Of a stretch of 27,758 nucleotides of DNA, positions 7,136-15,889 are shown piece by piece; positions within the stretch are counted from its first letter, which is position 1, and each line of letters starts with the position of its first letter. This DNA comes from JBBRQP01 sp038226175 (lineage in GTDB: Bacteria; Cyanobacteriota; Cyanobacteriia; Gloeobacterales; Anthocerotibacteraceae): assembly GCA_038226175.1 (NCBI GenBank), contig JBBRQP010000037.1, forward strand, positions 1 to 27,758, written 5' to 3'. Below the pieces are notes generated by a model. The model had not been told where the DNA came from. It ran no database searches and was given only the letters and a program-made list of their open reading frames with translations. A program made the position numbers and the translations under genes.

Positions 7136-7350
7136 AGTAGTCGACCCAAATGGCCTCTACCAAAATAGCTTAATTAAAGTCATTAGAGGTAGCCGCGTTG
7201 CAGATGTGCATCTAGGACAAGCCAAAAATTACGTAAGATGTCATATCCCAACCAACGATCATAGTCAAAAGTCAGTGTCAGGCTGCCATGGATTGCACAT
7301 ATCTAAGCTGCCTCAAATAGTCGTCATTGCATCAGCTTCTATCCCAGATT

Positions 7351-7767
7351 TTAGTTATCCTGATGTTGTGTGCCAGCTGTATTACCGATGATAATTTTGG
7401 TAAGCGGCACATAGTCACGCGAGAGCGTCTCTAGGGCATTGATCAATATATCTAAGGCCAAGGCATCGGCTGTCCCTAGGTCAAACCAGCACGCGGCTTG
7501 GTAGTCATCAAATTCAACTTCACCCATATTATGCATCAGTGAAGGTAAGCGTTCGTCACGAGGTACATAGCTAAAGCTACTGAGTGAGAGATTATCGGAG
7601 TCCTGAAGCGGGGTTGAGCTAGCATTAAAGCCGCCTAATAAGCCTAAGGTATACCAGCTATCCAAAACTTGCTTGATATATAACTCTTCATCGGGTGTGG
7701 GAGTACTGCCGAGTTCTAAGGTGATTTTTAGTTGTCCCCAAATGACTTGCTTAAAGATGATCTCCAC
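7351..7767 (-). CDS. DUF3531 family protein
   Basis: The protein has 138 residues and is soluble. It shows a pattern I know from the cyanobacterial and plastid DUF3531 family: 'F..(V)IWGQLKITLEL', 'YIKQVLDSWYTLGLLGGFNA', 'PSLMHNMGEVEFDD', and 'CWFDLGTADALALDILINAL'. The last stretch is the strongest. Function is unknown. It starts with GTG at 7767-7765, overlapping the glyS stop codon by one base and preceded by a perfect AGGAGG, so it is the last gene of a ferredoxin-glyS-DUF3531 operon. Translational coupling with glyS is likely. Confidence 0.8.
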   Translation of the reverse strand: MEIIFKQVIWGQLKITLELGSTPTPDEELYIKQVLDSWYTLGLLGGFNASSTPLQDSDNLSLSSFSYVPRDERLPSLMHNMGEVEFDDYQAACWFDLGTADALALDILINALETLSRDYVPLTKIIIGNTAGTQHQDN

Positions 7768-9851
7768 TAGTTGCCTCCTATGACAATTTTACTAAAGTCA
7801 GCCAATAGCAAGTATTGATTGCGCAAAACGCCCAAAAGATTTAAGCGGTTGGTGCGGATAGCTGGATCTTCGGACATGATGAGGATGTTTGTGAAAAAAT
7901 CACTGATAGTTTCGATACCGCTCACAATATATTCAAATAGCTTGATATAGTCTCCACCTAGGATTTCTGGGTTCGGAAACTCAGCCATCAGATTAAACAA
8001 CTTGACTTCTATTTCATCTTCAAAAAGTTGGGGTTGCACCCTATCTTCTACCACTAGGGTATCCATAACCAGCCCCGAACTTGCCGCTAGGCGGATGACG
8101 CGGTTTACGGTTTCATAAACTTTCTCTAATTGCCCAGCGTGACGCATCGCCTGTAATAATTGGGTTCTTGCGATAATATCGGTAATATTATCCCGTGTTT
8201 GACCACCCGCCAGAGCTGCATAAACTAAGTCATAATCCAAGTTTTCTTGCTCAATCAAGAAGCCTTGTAAACGTTGACGATAAAATTCTTGGATTGCGCC
8301 TAGAGTATTCGCGGTGATATCCGTATTGTCGGTCAGATTACGCAAGGCTTTAATGATCACGTGATCGATCGATATTACAAATTGATTCTTCCCAATAATC
8401 TGAATCATTCCTAATACAGCCCGCCGCAAACCATAAGGGTCAGAAGAACCTGTAGGAAGTTGTCCGATGCTAAAGATACTGGTAATTAATTCCATCCGTT
8501 CTGCCAGTGCTACCACCTTTCCGGCCAGTGTTGTAGGCAAAGCATCCCCAAAAAAACGGGGTTGATAATGTTCTTGAATGCCAAGAGCAACCTGTGCGTC
8601 TTCGCCGTCTGCCACAGCATAGTAATAGCCCATAATGCCTTGTAGTTCAGGAAATTCTTTGACCATCTGTGTTGTCAGATCGGCTTTGCAGAGGTGGGCT
8701 GTACGAGCAATTAAGACTTTTTCGTCTTCTGTGACATGGAGGTGTTCGGCAAGATAGCGCGCGAGTTTTTTAATCCGTTCGACCCGCTCAGCCAGACTAC
8801 CTAGTTTTTCTTGAAAGGTCACCTGTTGTAAATTGGTCAAAAACGCTTCGAGAGTTTGCTTACGGTCTTCGGTATAAAAAAATTTACCATCCCAGAGTCG
8901 TGCTTTTAGGACACGGCTATTACCCTGGGCAATGATCGCACCATATTGGGGATCGCCATTACTGACACTGAGAAATTTTGGTAATAGCTGTGTCGCTTGT
9001 CCCATCTTATGTACCGGAAAGTAACGCTGATGGCTAATCATTTCAGTCTTGATCACTGGGGGCGGTAACGTCAAAAAATCCTTATCAAAGTGACCCACCA
9101 CCACCGTTGGCCATTCGACCAAATGATTAACTTCTGTAAGTAAGTCAACAGGAATTTCGGTTTCAGCTTCGAGTTGCGCTGCTGTTTCGTGCAATAGCTG
9201 TTCAATATAAATACGACGTGATTGGGGATTTACCCAGACAAATGCTGCTTTTAGTTGGGCTTCGTAGGTCAAAGCCGAAGTCAGCGTCAAAGGCTGAGCA
9301 TGTAAAACCCGATGACCGTAACTAATCCGGTCACTGGTCAAATTTTCGAGAGTAATCGGTAAAATCTCTGTATCTAGCAAACTTACCAACCAACGAATCG
9401 GACGACTAAAACGCAAGCTACCATCAGCCCAGCGCATCAGCCGTTTACCTTCTAGTCCCGTAATCCACGCGGGCGCTAGCTGTTGCAAAATTTCTCCGCA
9501 GGCACGCCCTGCCATAAACAGCTGAGCGTAATAATATGCCACCCCTTGCTCTGAAGTTTCAACTATCAAATCGGCGGGGTTCAGCCCCCGTGACCGGGCA
9601 AAACCAGCTACAGCCTTAGCTCCTGCGGTGACGGCTGGGCCTTTGATGGTTTTGGTCTGATCGGCTTGTTTTTCGGGTAAGCCCGCCAAAATAACCGCCA
9701 ACCTACGGGGTGTCGCCCAGATAAAAATCTCTGAGGTTACCAGACCCTGTTCAGCCAAGGAAGCAGGAATTTTTTGTTGCCACTGGCACAAGGCTTGGGT
9801 GATAAAACTGGCAGGTAACTCTTCGGTTCCCACTTCAAGTAAATAGTGCAC
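7767..9851 (-). CDS. glyS: Glycine--tRNA ligase, beta subunit
   Basis: GlyS is the large tRNA-binding subunit of the bacterial alpha2-beta2 glycyl-tRNA synthetase; glyQ, for the alpha subunit, is not in this window. The protein has 694 residues, normal for the family. It opens with LLEVGTEELPASF, followed by IWATPRRLAVIL, GPAVTAGAKAVAGFARSRGL, and the characteristic 'P.VIKTEMISHQRYFPV'. The HD-like region (ARTAHLCKADLTTQMVKEFPELQGIMG) and a C-terminal anticodon-binding-like domain (NLLGVLRN) follow. The start is GTG at 9851-9849, with only a weak ribosome binding site. It lies 23 bp after the ferredoxin gene and overlaps the DUF3531 start. Confidence 0.96.
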   Translation of the reverse strand: MHYLLEVGTEELPASFITQALCQWQQKIPASLAEQGLVTSEIFIWATPRRLAVILAGLPEKQADQTKTIKGPAVTAGAKAVAGFARSRGLNPADLIVETSEQGVAYYYAQLFMAGRACGEILQQLAPAWITGLEGKRLMRWADGSLRFSRPIRWLVSLLDTEILPITLENLTSDRISYGHRVLHAQPLTLTSALTYEAQLKAAFVWVNPQSRRIYIEQLLHETAAQLEAETEIPVDLLTEVNHLVEWPTVVVGHFDKDFLTLPPPVIKTEMISHQRYFPVHKMGQATQLLPKFLSVSNGDPQYGAIIAQGNSRVLKARLWDGKFFYTEDRKQTLEAFLTNLQQVTFQEKLGSLAERVERIKKLARYLAEHLHVTEDEKVLIARTAHLCKADLTTQMVKEFPELQGIMGYYYAVADGEDAQVALGIQEHYQPRFFGDALPTTLAGKVVALAERMELITSIFSIGQLPTGSSDPYGLRRAVLGMIQIIGKNQFVISIDHVIIKALRNLTDNTDITANTLGAIQEFYRQRLQGFLIEQENLDYDLVYAALAGGQTRDNITDIIARTQLLQAMRHAGQLEKVYETVNRVIRLAASSGLVMDTLVVEDRVQPQLFEDEIEVKLFNLMAEFPNPEILGGDYIKLFEYIVSGIETISDFFTNILIMSEDPAIRTNRLNLLGVLRNQYLLLADFSKIVIGGN
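7774..7779 (-). promoter_or_regulatory. Perfect Shine-Dalgarno inside the glyS 3' end
   Basis: AGGAGG on the minus strand lies within the last glyS codons, six bases from the GTG start of the DUF3531 gene. The glyS stop (TAG) and that GTG overlap by one base. The site decides the GTG start and implies that ribosomes finishing glyS can reinitiate. Confidence 0.75.
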
Positions 9852-9874
9852 TAGCGCATCCCACAGAGCAGAAG

Positions 9875-10105
9875 TTAGGCTGTTCTTTGTAATTCCGGCT
9901 TTTCTTCAGGCACAATCGCCCCTTCTACCGGACACACCTGCAAACAAATCCCGCAATCAATACAGGTCGAGAAGTCAATCCAGTACCAATTAGTGCCTTT
10001 GACATTTTTGCCTGAGCCTTGCTCAATGCAACTTACGGGGCACGCATCTACACAATCGGCTACTCCTTCACAGACATCCGTTACGATCGTATGGGACACG
10101 GGCAA
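9875..10105 (-). CDS. Bacterial-type ferredoxin, two Fe-S clusters
   Basis: This 76-residue protein has Cys at 12, 18, 22 and 26 (VCEGVADCVDACPVSC) and at 48, 51, 54 and 58 (CIDCGICLQVCP). The second group is a standard CxxCxxCxxxCP. The first lacks the second Cys of a CxxC motif, an arrangement like seven-iron ferredoxins in which one cluster is [3Fe-4S] and Cys26 is spare. Cluster type is an inference. It is distinct from plant-type [2Fe-2S] ferredoxin and from PsaC, which carries two standard motifs. I believe close homologues occur across cyanobacteria, where alternative roles in redox and stress have been proposed. It is the first gene of the operon with glyS. Confidence 0.88.
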   Translation of the reverse strand: MPVSHTIVTDVCEGVADCVDACPVSCIEQGSGKNVKGTNWYWIDFSTCIDCGICLQVCPVEGAIVPEEKPELQRTA

Positions 10106-10304
10106 ATTCCATCATTTGCTTTGATCATACTATAGAAGTATTAGCTCCTAGCCTAAGCTTTGGATTTTGATAGCTAAAGAATATCGGCTCTAATGTCTGT
10201 TTATCAAGGTCAATACGGCTTAAACACCAAACTAATAGGTGTAACTGATTTCTAATTCGCATCCTTAAAGTAGATCTTAGCCCTGAATTTTACGCGTTGG
10301 TTGA

Positions 10305-11651
10305 CTAACCATTAGCCTCCGAAACAATGCGTTGACCCAAGCGTTGCAATAAGCGAGCGAGCTGGGGATTAGTATGCTTGATTTTGCTAACTTTTTGGGC
10401 AGCATACATGACGGTGGTATGGTCTTTACCACCGAGCAAGGAACCAATTTTAGGTAGACTCAAATCCGTATAGTGTCGCAACAAAAACATGGCAATTTGA
10501 CGGGCTTCAGAGATTTCTCGTTTACGCGAATCACTACGAATTTCTTCGGCACTAACTTTCAATTCTTCGCAGACCATCTCAATAATTAACTCTGGGGTGA
10601 TTTCTCCTTGCAAAGGCTGGGGTGCCAGAATATGGCGGATGGTACTGACCTTAAGCGGCAAACCAGAAATTGAGACATAAGCGATCGCCCTAATTAAAGC
10701 CCCCTCAAGTTCACGAATATTAGATGTATAGGTTGAGGCAATATGATGAATCACTTCATGGGGCACGTCCATATTTTCAAATTCAGCTTTCTTTTGTAAG
10801 ATCGCGATGCGAGTTTCTAAATCTGGCTGCTTGATATCGGCAACCAAGCCCATCGAGAAGCGAGAGCAAAGGCGTTCTTGTAAACCTACCAATTGACTCG
10901 GTGCACGGTCAGACGCAAGCACAACCTGTTTACCATTTTCATAGAGAACATTGAAGGTATGAAAAAACTCTTCTTGGGTAAATTCTTTACCTTCCAAAAA
11001 TTGCACGTCATCCACTAAAAGTAAATCTACTTTGCGATAGCGCTCCCGAAAAGCTTGCATCGTATTGCGATGGAGTGCCTCTACTAGATCATTAGTAAAT
11101 TTTTCGGTGGTGACATAACAAACGCGGCAATTAGCATCAATTTCTAAACGATAATGACCAATCGCGTGCATGAGATGGGTTTTGCCTAGACCGACACCGC
11201 CACATAAAAATAAAGGATTAAAATGCTGACCCGGAAACTCAGCTACGGCGACACAAGAGGCATGGCCCATTTGGTTATTGGCACCCACCACAAAACGGTT
11301 AAACACATATTTAGGATTGAGGGTACTACCGGGCAGATTAGTTGCGTTGACTGGACGGGGCAGACGCTCTTGAGCCATCGCTAGCGGGCGGGCGGTCGCA
11401 ACCGTCTCTAAAGCCGTAAAGGTCAGCTGCCAAGAACGCCCCGTAACGCTCTGAGCGGCCTCAGCAATGGCCTTACTGTACTGTTTCTGGATGCAATCAC
11501 GGTAGAAGCCATTCGTCGCCTGTATCACTAATTCATCGCCCTTCTGCTGCACTGAGGCTACTTCTTTAGTCCAAGCTCCGACAGAAGGACGCCGGGCACG
11601 CAAATATTGAAGAATATCCTGCCAAAGCTGGTCGCTTACTAAAGTAGTCAA
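10305..11651 (-). CDS. dnaA: Chromosomal replication initiator DnaA
   Basis: DnaA binds DnaA boxes, forms an ATP-dependent oligomer and opens the origin. The protein is 448 residues. Domain I is at the N-terminus (SDQLWQDILQYLRARRPSVG). The AAA+ Walker A GGVGLGKT is at 151-158, Walker B LLLVDDVQFL at about 210-219, and the sensor/arginine region includes LCSRFSMGL. Domain IV carries the DNA-binding signature as GGKDHTTVMYA (usually GGRDHTTV). The start is TTG (11651-11649), six bases after AAGGAG. A TTG start with a strong ribosome binding site fits a tightly dosed protein. It is divergent from rpmH. In the flanking spacers I see no cluster of TTATCCACA-like boxes, so no origin is claimed. 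Confidence 0.96.
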   Translation of the reverse strand: MTTLVSDQLWQDILQYLRARRPSVGAWTKEVASVQQKGDELVIQATNGFYRDCIQKQYSKAIAEAAQSVTGRSWQLTFTALETVATARPLAMAQERLPRPVNATNLPGSTLNPKYVFNRFVVGANNQMGHASCVAVAEFPGQHFNPLFLCGGVGLGKTHLMHAIGHYRLEIDANCRVCYVTTEKFTNDLVEALHRNTMQAFRERYRKVDLLLVDDVQFLEGKEFTQEEFFHTFNVLYENGKQVVLASDRAPSQLVGLQERLCSRFSMGLVADIKQPDLETRIAILQKKAEFENMDVPHEVIHHIASTYTSNIRELEGALIRAIAYVSISGLPLKVSTIRHILAPQPLQGEITPELIIEMVCEELKVSAEEIRSDSRKREISEARQIAMFLLRHYTDLSLPKIGSLLGGKDHTTVMYAAQKVSKIKHTNPQLARLLQRLGQRIVSEANG

Positions 11652-11773
11652 AATAGCTCCTTCACATGCAGATGGCGTTGGCCTATTCTAACCCTGTTTT
11701 TTGGGGGTGTCTAGTCTAAAAAACGCTATTTGTAAGTTATCAAAAGTGTCAAACCATACATATAGCGCAAAAG

Positions 11774-11799
11774 CCCCTGGAGTTGAAGACACTCAGGGG
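11774..11799. promoter_or_regulatory. Hairpin in the dnaA-rpmH intergenic region
   Basis: CCCCTGGAGT, a seven-base loop, and ACTCAGGGG pair into a nine-base-pair stem with one bulged G. It lies 123 bp from the dnaA start and 68 bp from the rpmH start, between two divergent genes, so it is not a simple terminator. It could be a leader structure or an operator. Confidence 0.4.
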
Positions 11800-11809
11800 T
11801 GAAGGCAGA

Positions 11810-11839
11810 TTGCGAAGATTCCTCAGGTTAGACTAAACT
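11810..11839 (+). promoter_or_regulatory. Possible promoter of rpmH
   Basis: TTGCGA (11810-11815) and TAAACT (11834-11839) are spaced by 18 bases, as for a sigma-70-type promoter, and the -10 ends 28 bases before the GTG start. A GAGGG ribosome binding site at 11854-11858 follows. The match to consensus is moderate. Confidence 0.35.
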
Positions 11840-11867
11840 ACAAATCGGGTCAAGAGGGATAATTTTT

Positions 11868-12002
11868 GTGAAACGCACTTTAGAAGGCACCAGCCGTAAA
11901 CGTAGAAGGGTCTCCGGTTTTCGTGCTCGCATGAGCACCCCCGGAGGACGGCGGGTTATCCGTGCGCGTCGCAGCAAGGGACGTCACGCCATCGCCATTT
12001 AG
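11868..12002 (+). CDS. rpmH: 50S ribosomal protein L34
   Basis: This 44-codon gene reads (M)KRTLEGTSRKRRRVSGFRAR followed by MSTPGGRRVIRARRSKGRHA. It is an unmistakable bacterial L34, very basic, of normal length, with the conserved KRTL, SGFRARM and RRVI.ARR.KGR blocks. The start is GTG, with GAGGG nine bases upstream. L34 binds 23S rRNA in the large subunit. rnpA, which follows rpmH in most bacteria, does not follow here; 46 bp later a convergent DUF72 gene ends. The divergent dnaA-rpmH pair is a classical origin-proximal arrangement. Confidence 0.95.
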   Translation: MKRTLEGTSRKRRRVSGFRARMSTPGGRRVIRARRSKGRHAIAI

Positions 12003-12010
12003 GCTGCTTG

Positions 12011-12043
12011 TAGGTACCCTCTAGGTGCCTAGACAAGTTTTCA
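12011..12043 (+). terminator. Hairpin downstream of rpmH
   Basis: TAGGTACC (12011-12018), loop CTCTA, and GGTGCCTA (12024-12031) form an eight-base-pair stem with one G-T wobble, followed by a short TTTT. It starts 9 bp after the rpmH stop and lies between two convergent genes, so it probably ends rpmH transcription. Confidence 0.5.
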
Positions 12044-12048
12044 AGCGA

Positions 12049-12897
12049 TTACCATAATTCCAACTGGGCTGTCACACAGTCACGGGGGAAAGGCCGCTCA
12101 TTTTGTCCTAGCTTGCGTTTAAGTAGGGTCGCAGTTGCGGGAGAAAAACCCTGAAAATGATTATCGACCAAGACATAAACGGACTTGTCTAAAGTTTGTA
12201 GGGCAGCAACCCAGGTATCGAGTTCTAAATCACGGTTAACTTGCAGATGGGTGAAGCGTTCTAGTCCGCCTTCTTTGGTGCCCATGATGCGTACATAGAG
12301 CCAGTCTGTAGGTAATTGCTTGAGCCAAGGCAAGCAAACTGTTGTCGGGAGCCAGGGCGTTTCACCCAACACCAGGGCTACTTGATACTGGCTAAGCAGA
12401 GCAACCGTACGCTCAGTCAACCAACTGCGGTCACGAAACTCAATGGCAAAAGGTAGGGTCTTGGGTAAATGAGGCAAAAACTTTTCAAGCGTCGGATAAT
12501 CTGCGATGCCAAAAGAGGGCGGTAGCTGAATCAAAATAGCCGCAAGTTTATCAGCGAGCAGTTCGGCCCGCCCACAAAATTCGAGTAAGGTTGCCCGCCC
12601 CCGCTTGAGTCTTGCGTCGTGGGTCAGACTACGGGGTAGCTTGAGCGTAAACCGAAATTCGGCTGGGGTTGCGACAGCCCATTGCTGGAGTGTCTGAGCA
12701 CTAGGGATAGCGTAAAACGTGGCATCAACCTCGACCAAGTCAAAAGTTTGGCTATAGGCGTGCAGCTCTTGGGCAGCTAGGATGCTTTTGGGATAAAACG
12801 GTGCTGCAAGGCCATCACCCATAGGTTGAATCACGCGCCAATCAGCATAGCGCCAGCCCTGACAGCCAATGCGAATCTGGGGAGCGGCTGTGCCCAT
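12049..12897 (-). CDS. DUF72 (YecE-like) TIM-barrel protein
   Basis: This 282-residue soluble protein has the DUF72 landmarks: IRIGCQGWRYADW near the N-terminus, FYP (about 34-36), VEVDATFYAIPS (about 54-65), FRFTLKLPRSLTHD, an ILIQLPPSF strand, AIEFRDRSW (about 152-160), YVRIMG and VYVLVDNHFQGF. DUF72 proteins fold as TIM barrels; a biochemical function is not established as far as I know. The gene starts 9 bp after the uvrA stop on the same strand, so it is almost certainly co-transcribed with uvrA. That makes a nucleic-acid or damage-related role worth testing but does not prove one. Confidence 0.88.
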   Translation of the reverse strand: MGTAAPQIRIGCQGWRYADWRVIQPMGDGLAAPFYPKSILAAQELHAYSQTFDLVEVDATFYAIPSAQTLQQWAVATPAEFRFTLKLPRSLTHDARLKRGRATLLEFCGRAELLADKLAAILIQLPPSFGIADYPTLEKFLPHLPKTLPFAIEFRDRSWLTERTVALLSQYQVALVLGETPWLPTTVCLPWLKQLPTDWLYVRIMGTKEGGLERFTHLQVNRDLELDTWVAALQTLDKSVYVLVDNHFQGFSPATATLLKRKLGQNERPFPRDCVTAQLELW

Positions 12898-12906
12898 CAG
12901 ACCCTA

Positions 12907-15810
12907 CTAGTGCAAAACTTTTTTGAGGAACTGGCCTGTGTAGGAGTCAGGCACTTGGGCTACCTGCTCGGGGGTACCCGTGGCGACAATCTGTCCGCCG
13001 CGATGACCGCCTTCGGGGCCTAAATCAATCAGCCAATCACTCGTGCGAATCACATCTAAATTATGCTCGATCACCAGCACGGTATTACCTGTATCAACCA
13101 ACTGTTGCAGCACATTCAAAAGTTTGTGGACATCATAAAACGATAACCCTGTAGTCGGCTCATCAAGTAGATAGAGGGTGCGTCCGGTTGAGCGTCGACT
13201 TAACTCTGTGGCCAATTTGACCCGTTGGGCTTCTCCGCCACTCAAGGTCGGTGCTGGTTGCCCCAAGCGAATATAATTTAGACCCACATCAAATAGGCAT
13301 TTGACTTTACTGGCAACTTTCGGAATATTTTCAAAGAAGACAACCGCTTCTTCGACGGTCATATCTAACACATCAGCAATCGATTTACCCTTATATAACA
13401 CTTGCAAGGTTTCGCGGTTGTAGCGTTTACCCTTACAAACTTCGCACTCCACATAAACATCAGGCAAGAAATTCATCTCAATCACATTAACACCTTCACC
13501 GTGACAGGCCTCACAGCGTCCACCCTTTACATTAAAAGAAAAACGTCCCGCCTGATAGCCCCGGGTTTTGGCTTCGACCGTCATCGTAAATACCTCACGA
13601 ATACCATCAAAGCAACCCGTATAGGTTGCCGAGTTAGACCGTGGTGTGCGCCCAATCGGTGACTGGTCAATGACAATGAACTTATCTAAATGTTCCACAC
13701 CCATAACCGAGCGTACGCCGCCGGGAGCGGGGGTATTACGATTAAAATGATGCTTCAAATAGGGATAGAGTAGCTCATTAATTAGTGTCGATTTACCAGA
13801 GCCAGAAACTCCTGTAACAGCGACGAGTTTGCCTAGTGGGATCTCAACATCTAGGTCGCATAAGTTATTGCGCTTAGCGCCATTGATTTTGAGACTCAGG
13901 CCATTGCCCTCCCGTCGTTTCTCTGGTGTCGGTATCTTACTGCGACCCGATAAATAGGCTCCTGTCAAAGATTCGGGACAGGCTGCAATATCATCCACAT
14001 GACCCTGACAGACTACATACCCGCCATGGACACCCGCACCAGGGCCAATATCTACTAGATAATCCGCCGCCCGCATCGTATCTTCATCGTGTTCAACTAC
14101 AATCAGAGTATTGTTTAAATCACGCAAACGTACCAGCGTGCGCAGGAGCCGTTCATTATCCCGTTGGTGCAGACCAATCGAGGGTTCATCTAAAACATAC
14201 AAGACGCCAGTCAAACCGGAACCAATCTGGGTGGCTAAACGAATGCGTTGGGCTTCGCCGCCTGATAAGGTCGCTGCCGGACGATCAAGGGTCAGATAAT
14301 CTAGACCCACGTCCAACAAAAATTTGAGGCGGGTTTTGATCTCACGAATTACCATATCAGCAATTTTGGCCTGTCGTTCGGTCAGTTTGAGGGTATCGAG
14401 TAGATGCAGACAATCTTCAATCGAAGCTGAAGTCAGATCAAGAATATTATGACCGCCAATTTTGACCGCCCGTGCTTCGGGTTTGAGACGCATCCCCTGG
14501 CAGGTAGGGCAGGGCTGCGGAATAATATACTGCTCAAACTTTTGCTTGAGCTTATCGGAATTAGCCTCTTGGTAGCGACGTTTGAGATTGGGAATAACGC
14601 CCTCAAAGCGGGTTTGATAACCCCGCGTCCCTGGCTTAAAGTAAGATTCAGCATCAATAAAAACTTTGCTCTCTGTACCCTGAAGAATCACTTCTTGTTG
14701 TGGACGGGTCAATTTGTTCCAAGGTGTTTGGATATCAAATTGTAGTAACTTACCTAGCGAAGCCAGTAGGTCTAAGTAGTAGGGATTACCCGTATCCGAC
14801 CAAGGTGCAATAGCCGCGTAGAGCGGTAATTGAGGATTGGGAATAAGTAGGTCTTCGGCAAATTCTTGGGTCGAGCCGAGGCCATGACAGGCAGGGCAGG
14901 CGCCATAGGGCGAGTTAAAGGAAAACATCCGTGGCGATAGTTCGTCCATTACCGAGCCATGTACTGGACAGGCAAAGTTGGCACTAAATAATAATTCGGT
15001 CGGTTGGTCTTGATCGTAAATACCCGCTTCTTCAGCAACTCTAACGAGAGTTTGGGCTTCTTCTTCAGAACGCGGTAACAGCTCGATTAAAATCGTACCC
15101 TCACCTTTTTTGAGAGCTGTACCCAAGGAGTCAGCTAGACGCTCCTCAATTTCTGGTTTACTAACAAGACGGTCAATCACAATCTCAATCGAATGGGTTT
15201 GATTTTTGTCCAGCTTGATCGTCTCAGTCAGCTCATAAACACTGCCATCAATGCGAACGCGCACAAAACCTTCGGAGCGCAAGGCCATAATCATTTTTTG
15301 ATGACTGCCCTTTTTACCTTTGACCACTGGTGCCAAAAGTTGATAGCGGGTACCTTCAGGGATGCGTTTGAGTTGATCGACAATTTGCTCGACAGTCTGA
15401 GGCGCGATCAGGCGGTCACACTGCGGACAATGCGGTGAACCAGCCCGTCCATAAAGTAATCGTAAATAATCATAGATTTCTGTGACTGTACCCACCGTAG
15501 AACGGGGATTATGAGAAGTCGATTTTTGGTCAATCGAAATCGCTGGACTCAAGCCCTCAATGGCATCCACATCCGGTTTATCAAGCTGTCCTAAAAACTG
15601 TCGTGCGTAAGTCGATAACGATTCTACATAACGCCGCTGCCCCTCAGCAAAAATCGTATCAAAGGCCAAAGAAGATTTACCCGAACCTGACACACCCGTA
15701 AAGACGACTAACTGGTTACGTGGGATGGTGAGATCAATATTTTTGAGGTTATGCTGACGCGCCCCGCGTACGCGGATTTGATTGATTCCTGTTTCCGGCA
15801 GCTTCGGCAT
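12907..15810 (-). CDS. uvrA: Excinuclease ABC subunit A
   Basis: UvrA is the damage-sensing ATPase of nucleotide excision repair; it loads UvrB on lesions. From ATG 15810 the protein is 967 residues. It has Walker A GVSGSGKS at 39-46, a first zinc motif around CPVHG and CPACHG (281-309), the ABC signature LSGGEAQR at 515-522 with LDEPSIGLH after it, a second Walker A GVSGSGKS at 667-674, a second zinc finger (CEACHGEG to CEVCKGKRYN), and a second LSGGEAQR. AGGAAGAGA lies directly before the 15810 ATG, which favours it over the upstream frame opening at 15861. All essential motifs are intact. Confidence 0.97.
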   Translation of the reverse strand: MPKLPETGINQIRVRGARQHNLKNIDLTIPRNQLVVFTGVSGSGKSSLAFDTIFAEGQRRYVESLSTYARQFLGQLDKPDVDAIEGLSPAISIDQKSTSHNPRSTVGTVTEIYDYLRLLYGRAGSPHCPQCDRLIAPQTVEQIVDQLKRIPEGTRYQLLAPVVKGKKGSHQKMIMALRSEGFVRVRIDGSVYELTETIKLDKNQTHSIEIVIDRLVSKPEIEERLADSLGTALKKGEGTILIELLPRSEEEAQTLVRVAEEAGIYDQDQPTELLFSANFACPVHGSVMDELSPRMFSFNSPYGACPACHGLGSTQEFAEDLLIPNPQLPLYAAIAPWSDTGNPYYLDLLASLGKLLQFDIQTPWNKLTRPQQEVILQGTESKVFIDAESYFKPGTRGYQTRFEGVIPNLKRRYQEANSDKLKQKFEQYIIPQPCPTCQGMRLKPEARAVKIGGHNILDLTSASIEDCLHLLDTLKLTERQAKIADMVIREIKTRLKFLLDVGLDYLTLDRPAATLSGGEAQRIRLATQIGSGLTGVLYVLDEPSIGLHQRDNERLLRTLVRLRDLNNTLIVVEHDEDTMRAADYLVDIGPGAGVHGGYVVCQGHVDDIAACPESLTGAYLSGRSKIPTPEKRREGNGLSLKINGAKRNNLCDLDVEIPLGKLVAVTGVSGSGKSTLINELLYPYLKHHFNRNTPAPGGVRSVMGVEHLDKFIVIDQSPIGRTPRSNSATYTGCFDGIREVFTMTVEAKTRGYQAGRFSFNVKGGRCEACHGEGVNVIEMNFLPDVYVECEVCKGKRYNRETLQVLYKGKSIADVLDMTVEEAVVFFENIPKVASKVKCLFDVGLNYIRLGQPAPTLSGGEAQRVKLATELSRRSTGRTLYLLDEPTTGLSFYDVHKLLNVLQQLVDTGNTVLVIEHNLDVIRTSDWLIDLGPEGGHRGGQIVATGTPEQVAQVPDSYTGQFLKKVLH

Positions 15811-15889
15811 TCTCTTCCTAATGATAAGAGTGTTTCCATATTTTAAGCGGTTAGCCGTCATTGTGAAGTTTTTTGAATAATCAGCAGCT

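Noticed and set aside
11652..11867. Replication origin between dnaA and rpmH
   Set aside because: No cluster of DnaA boxes; the nearest match (TTATCAAAA) has two mismatches and is alone.
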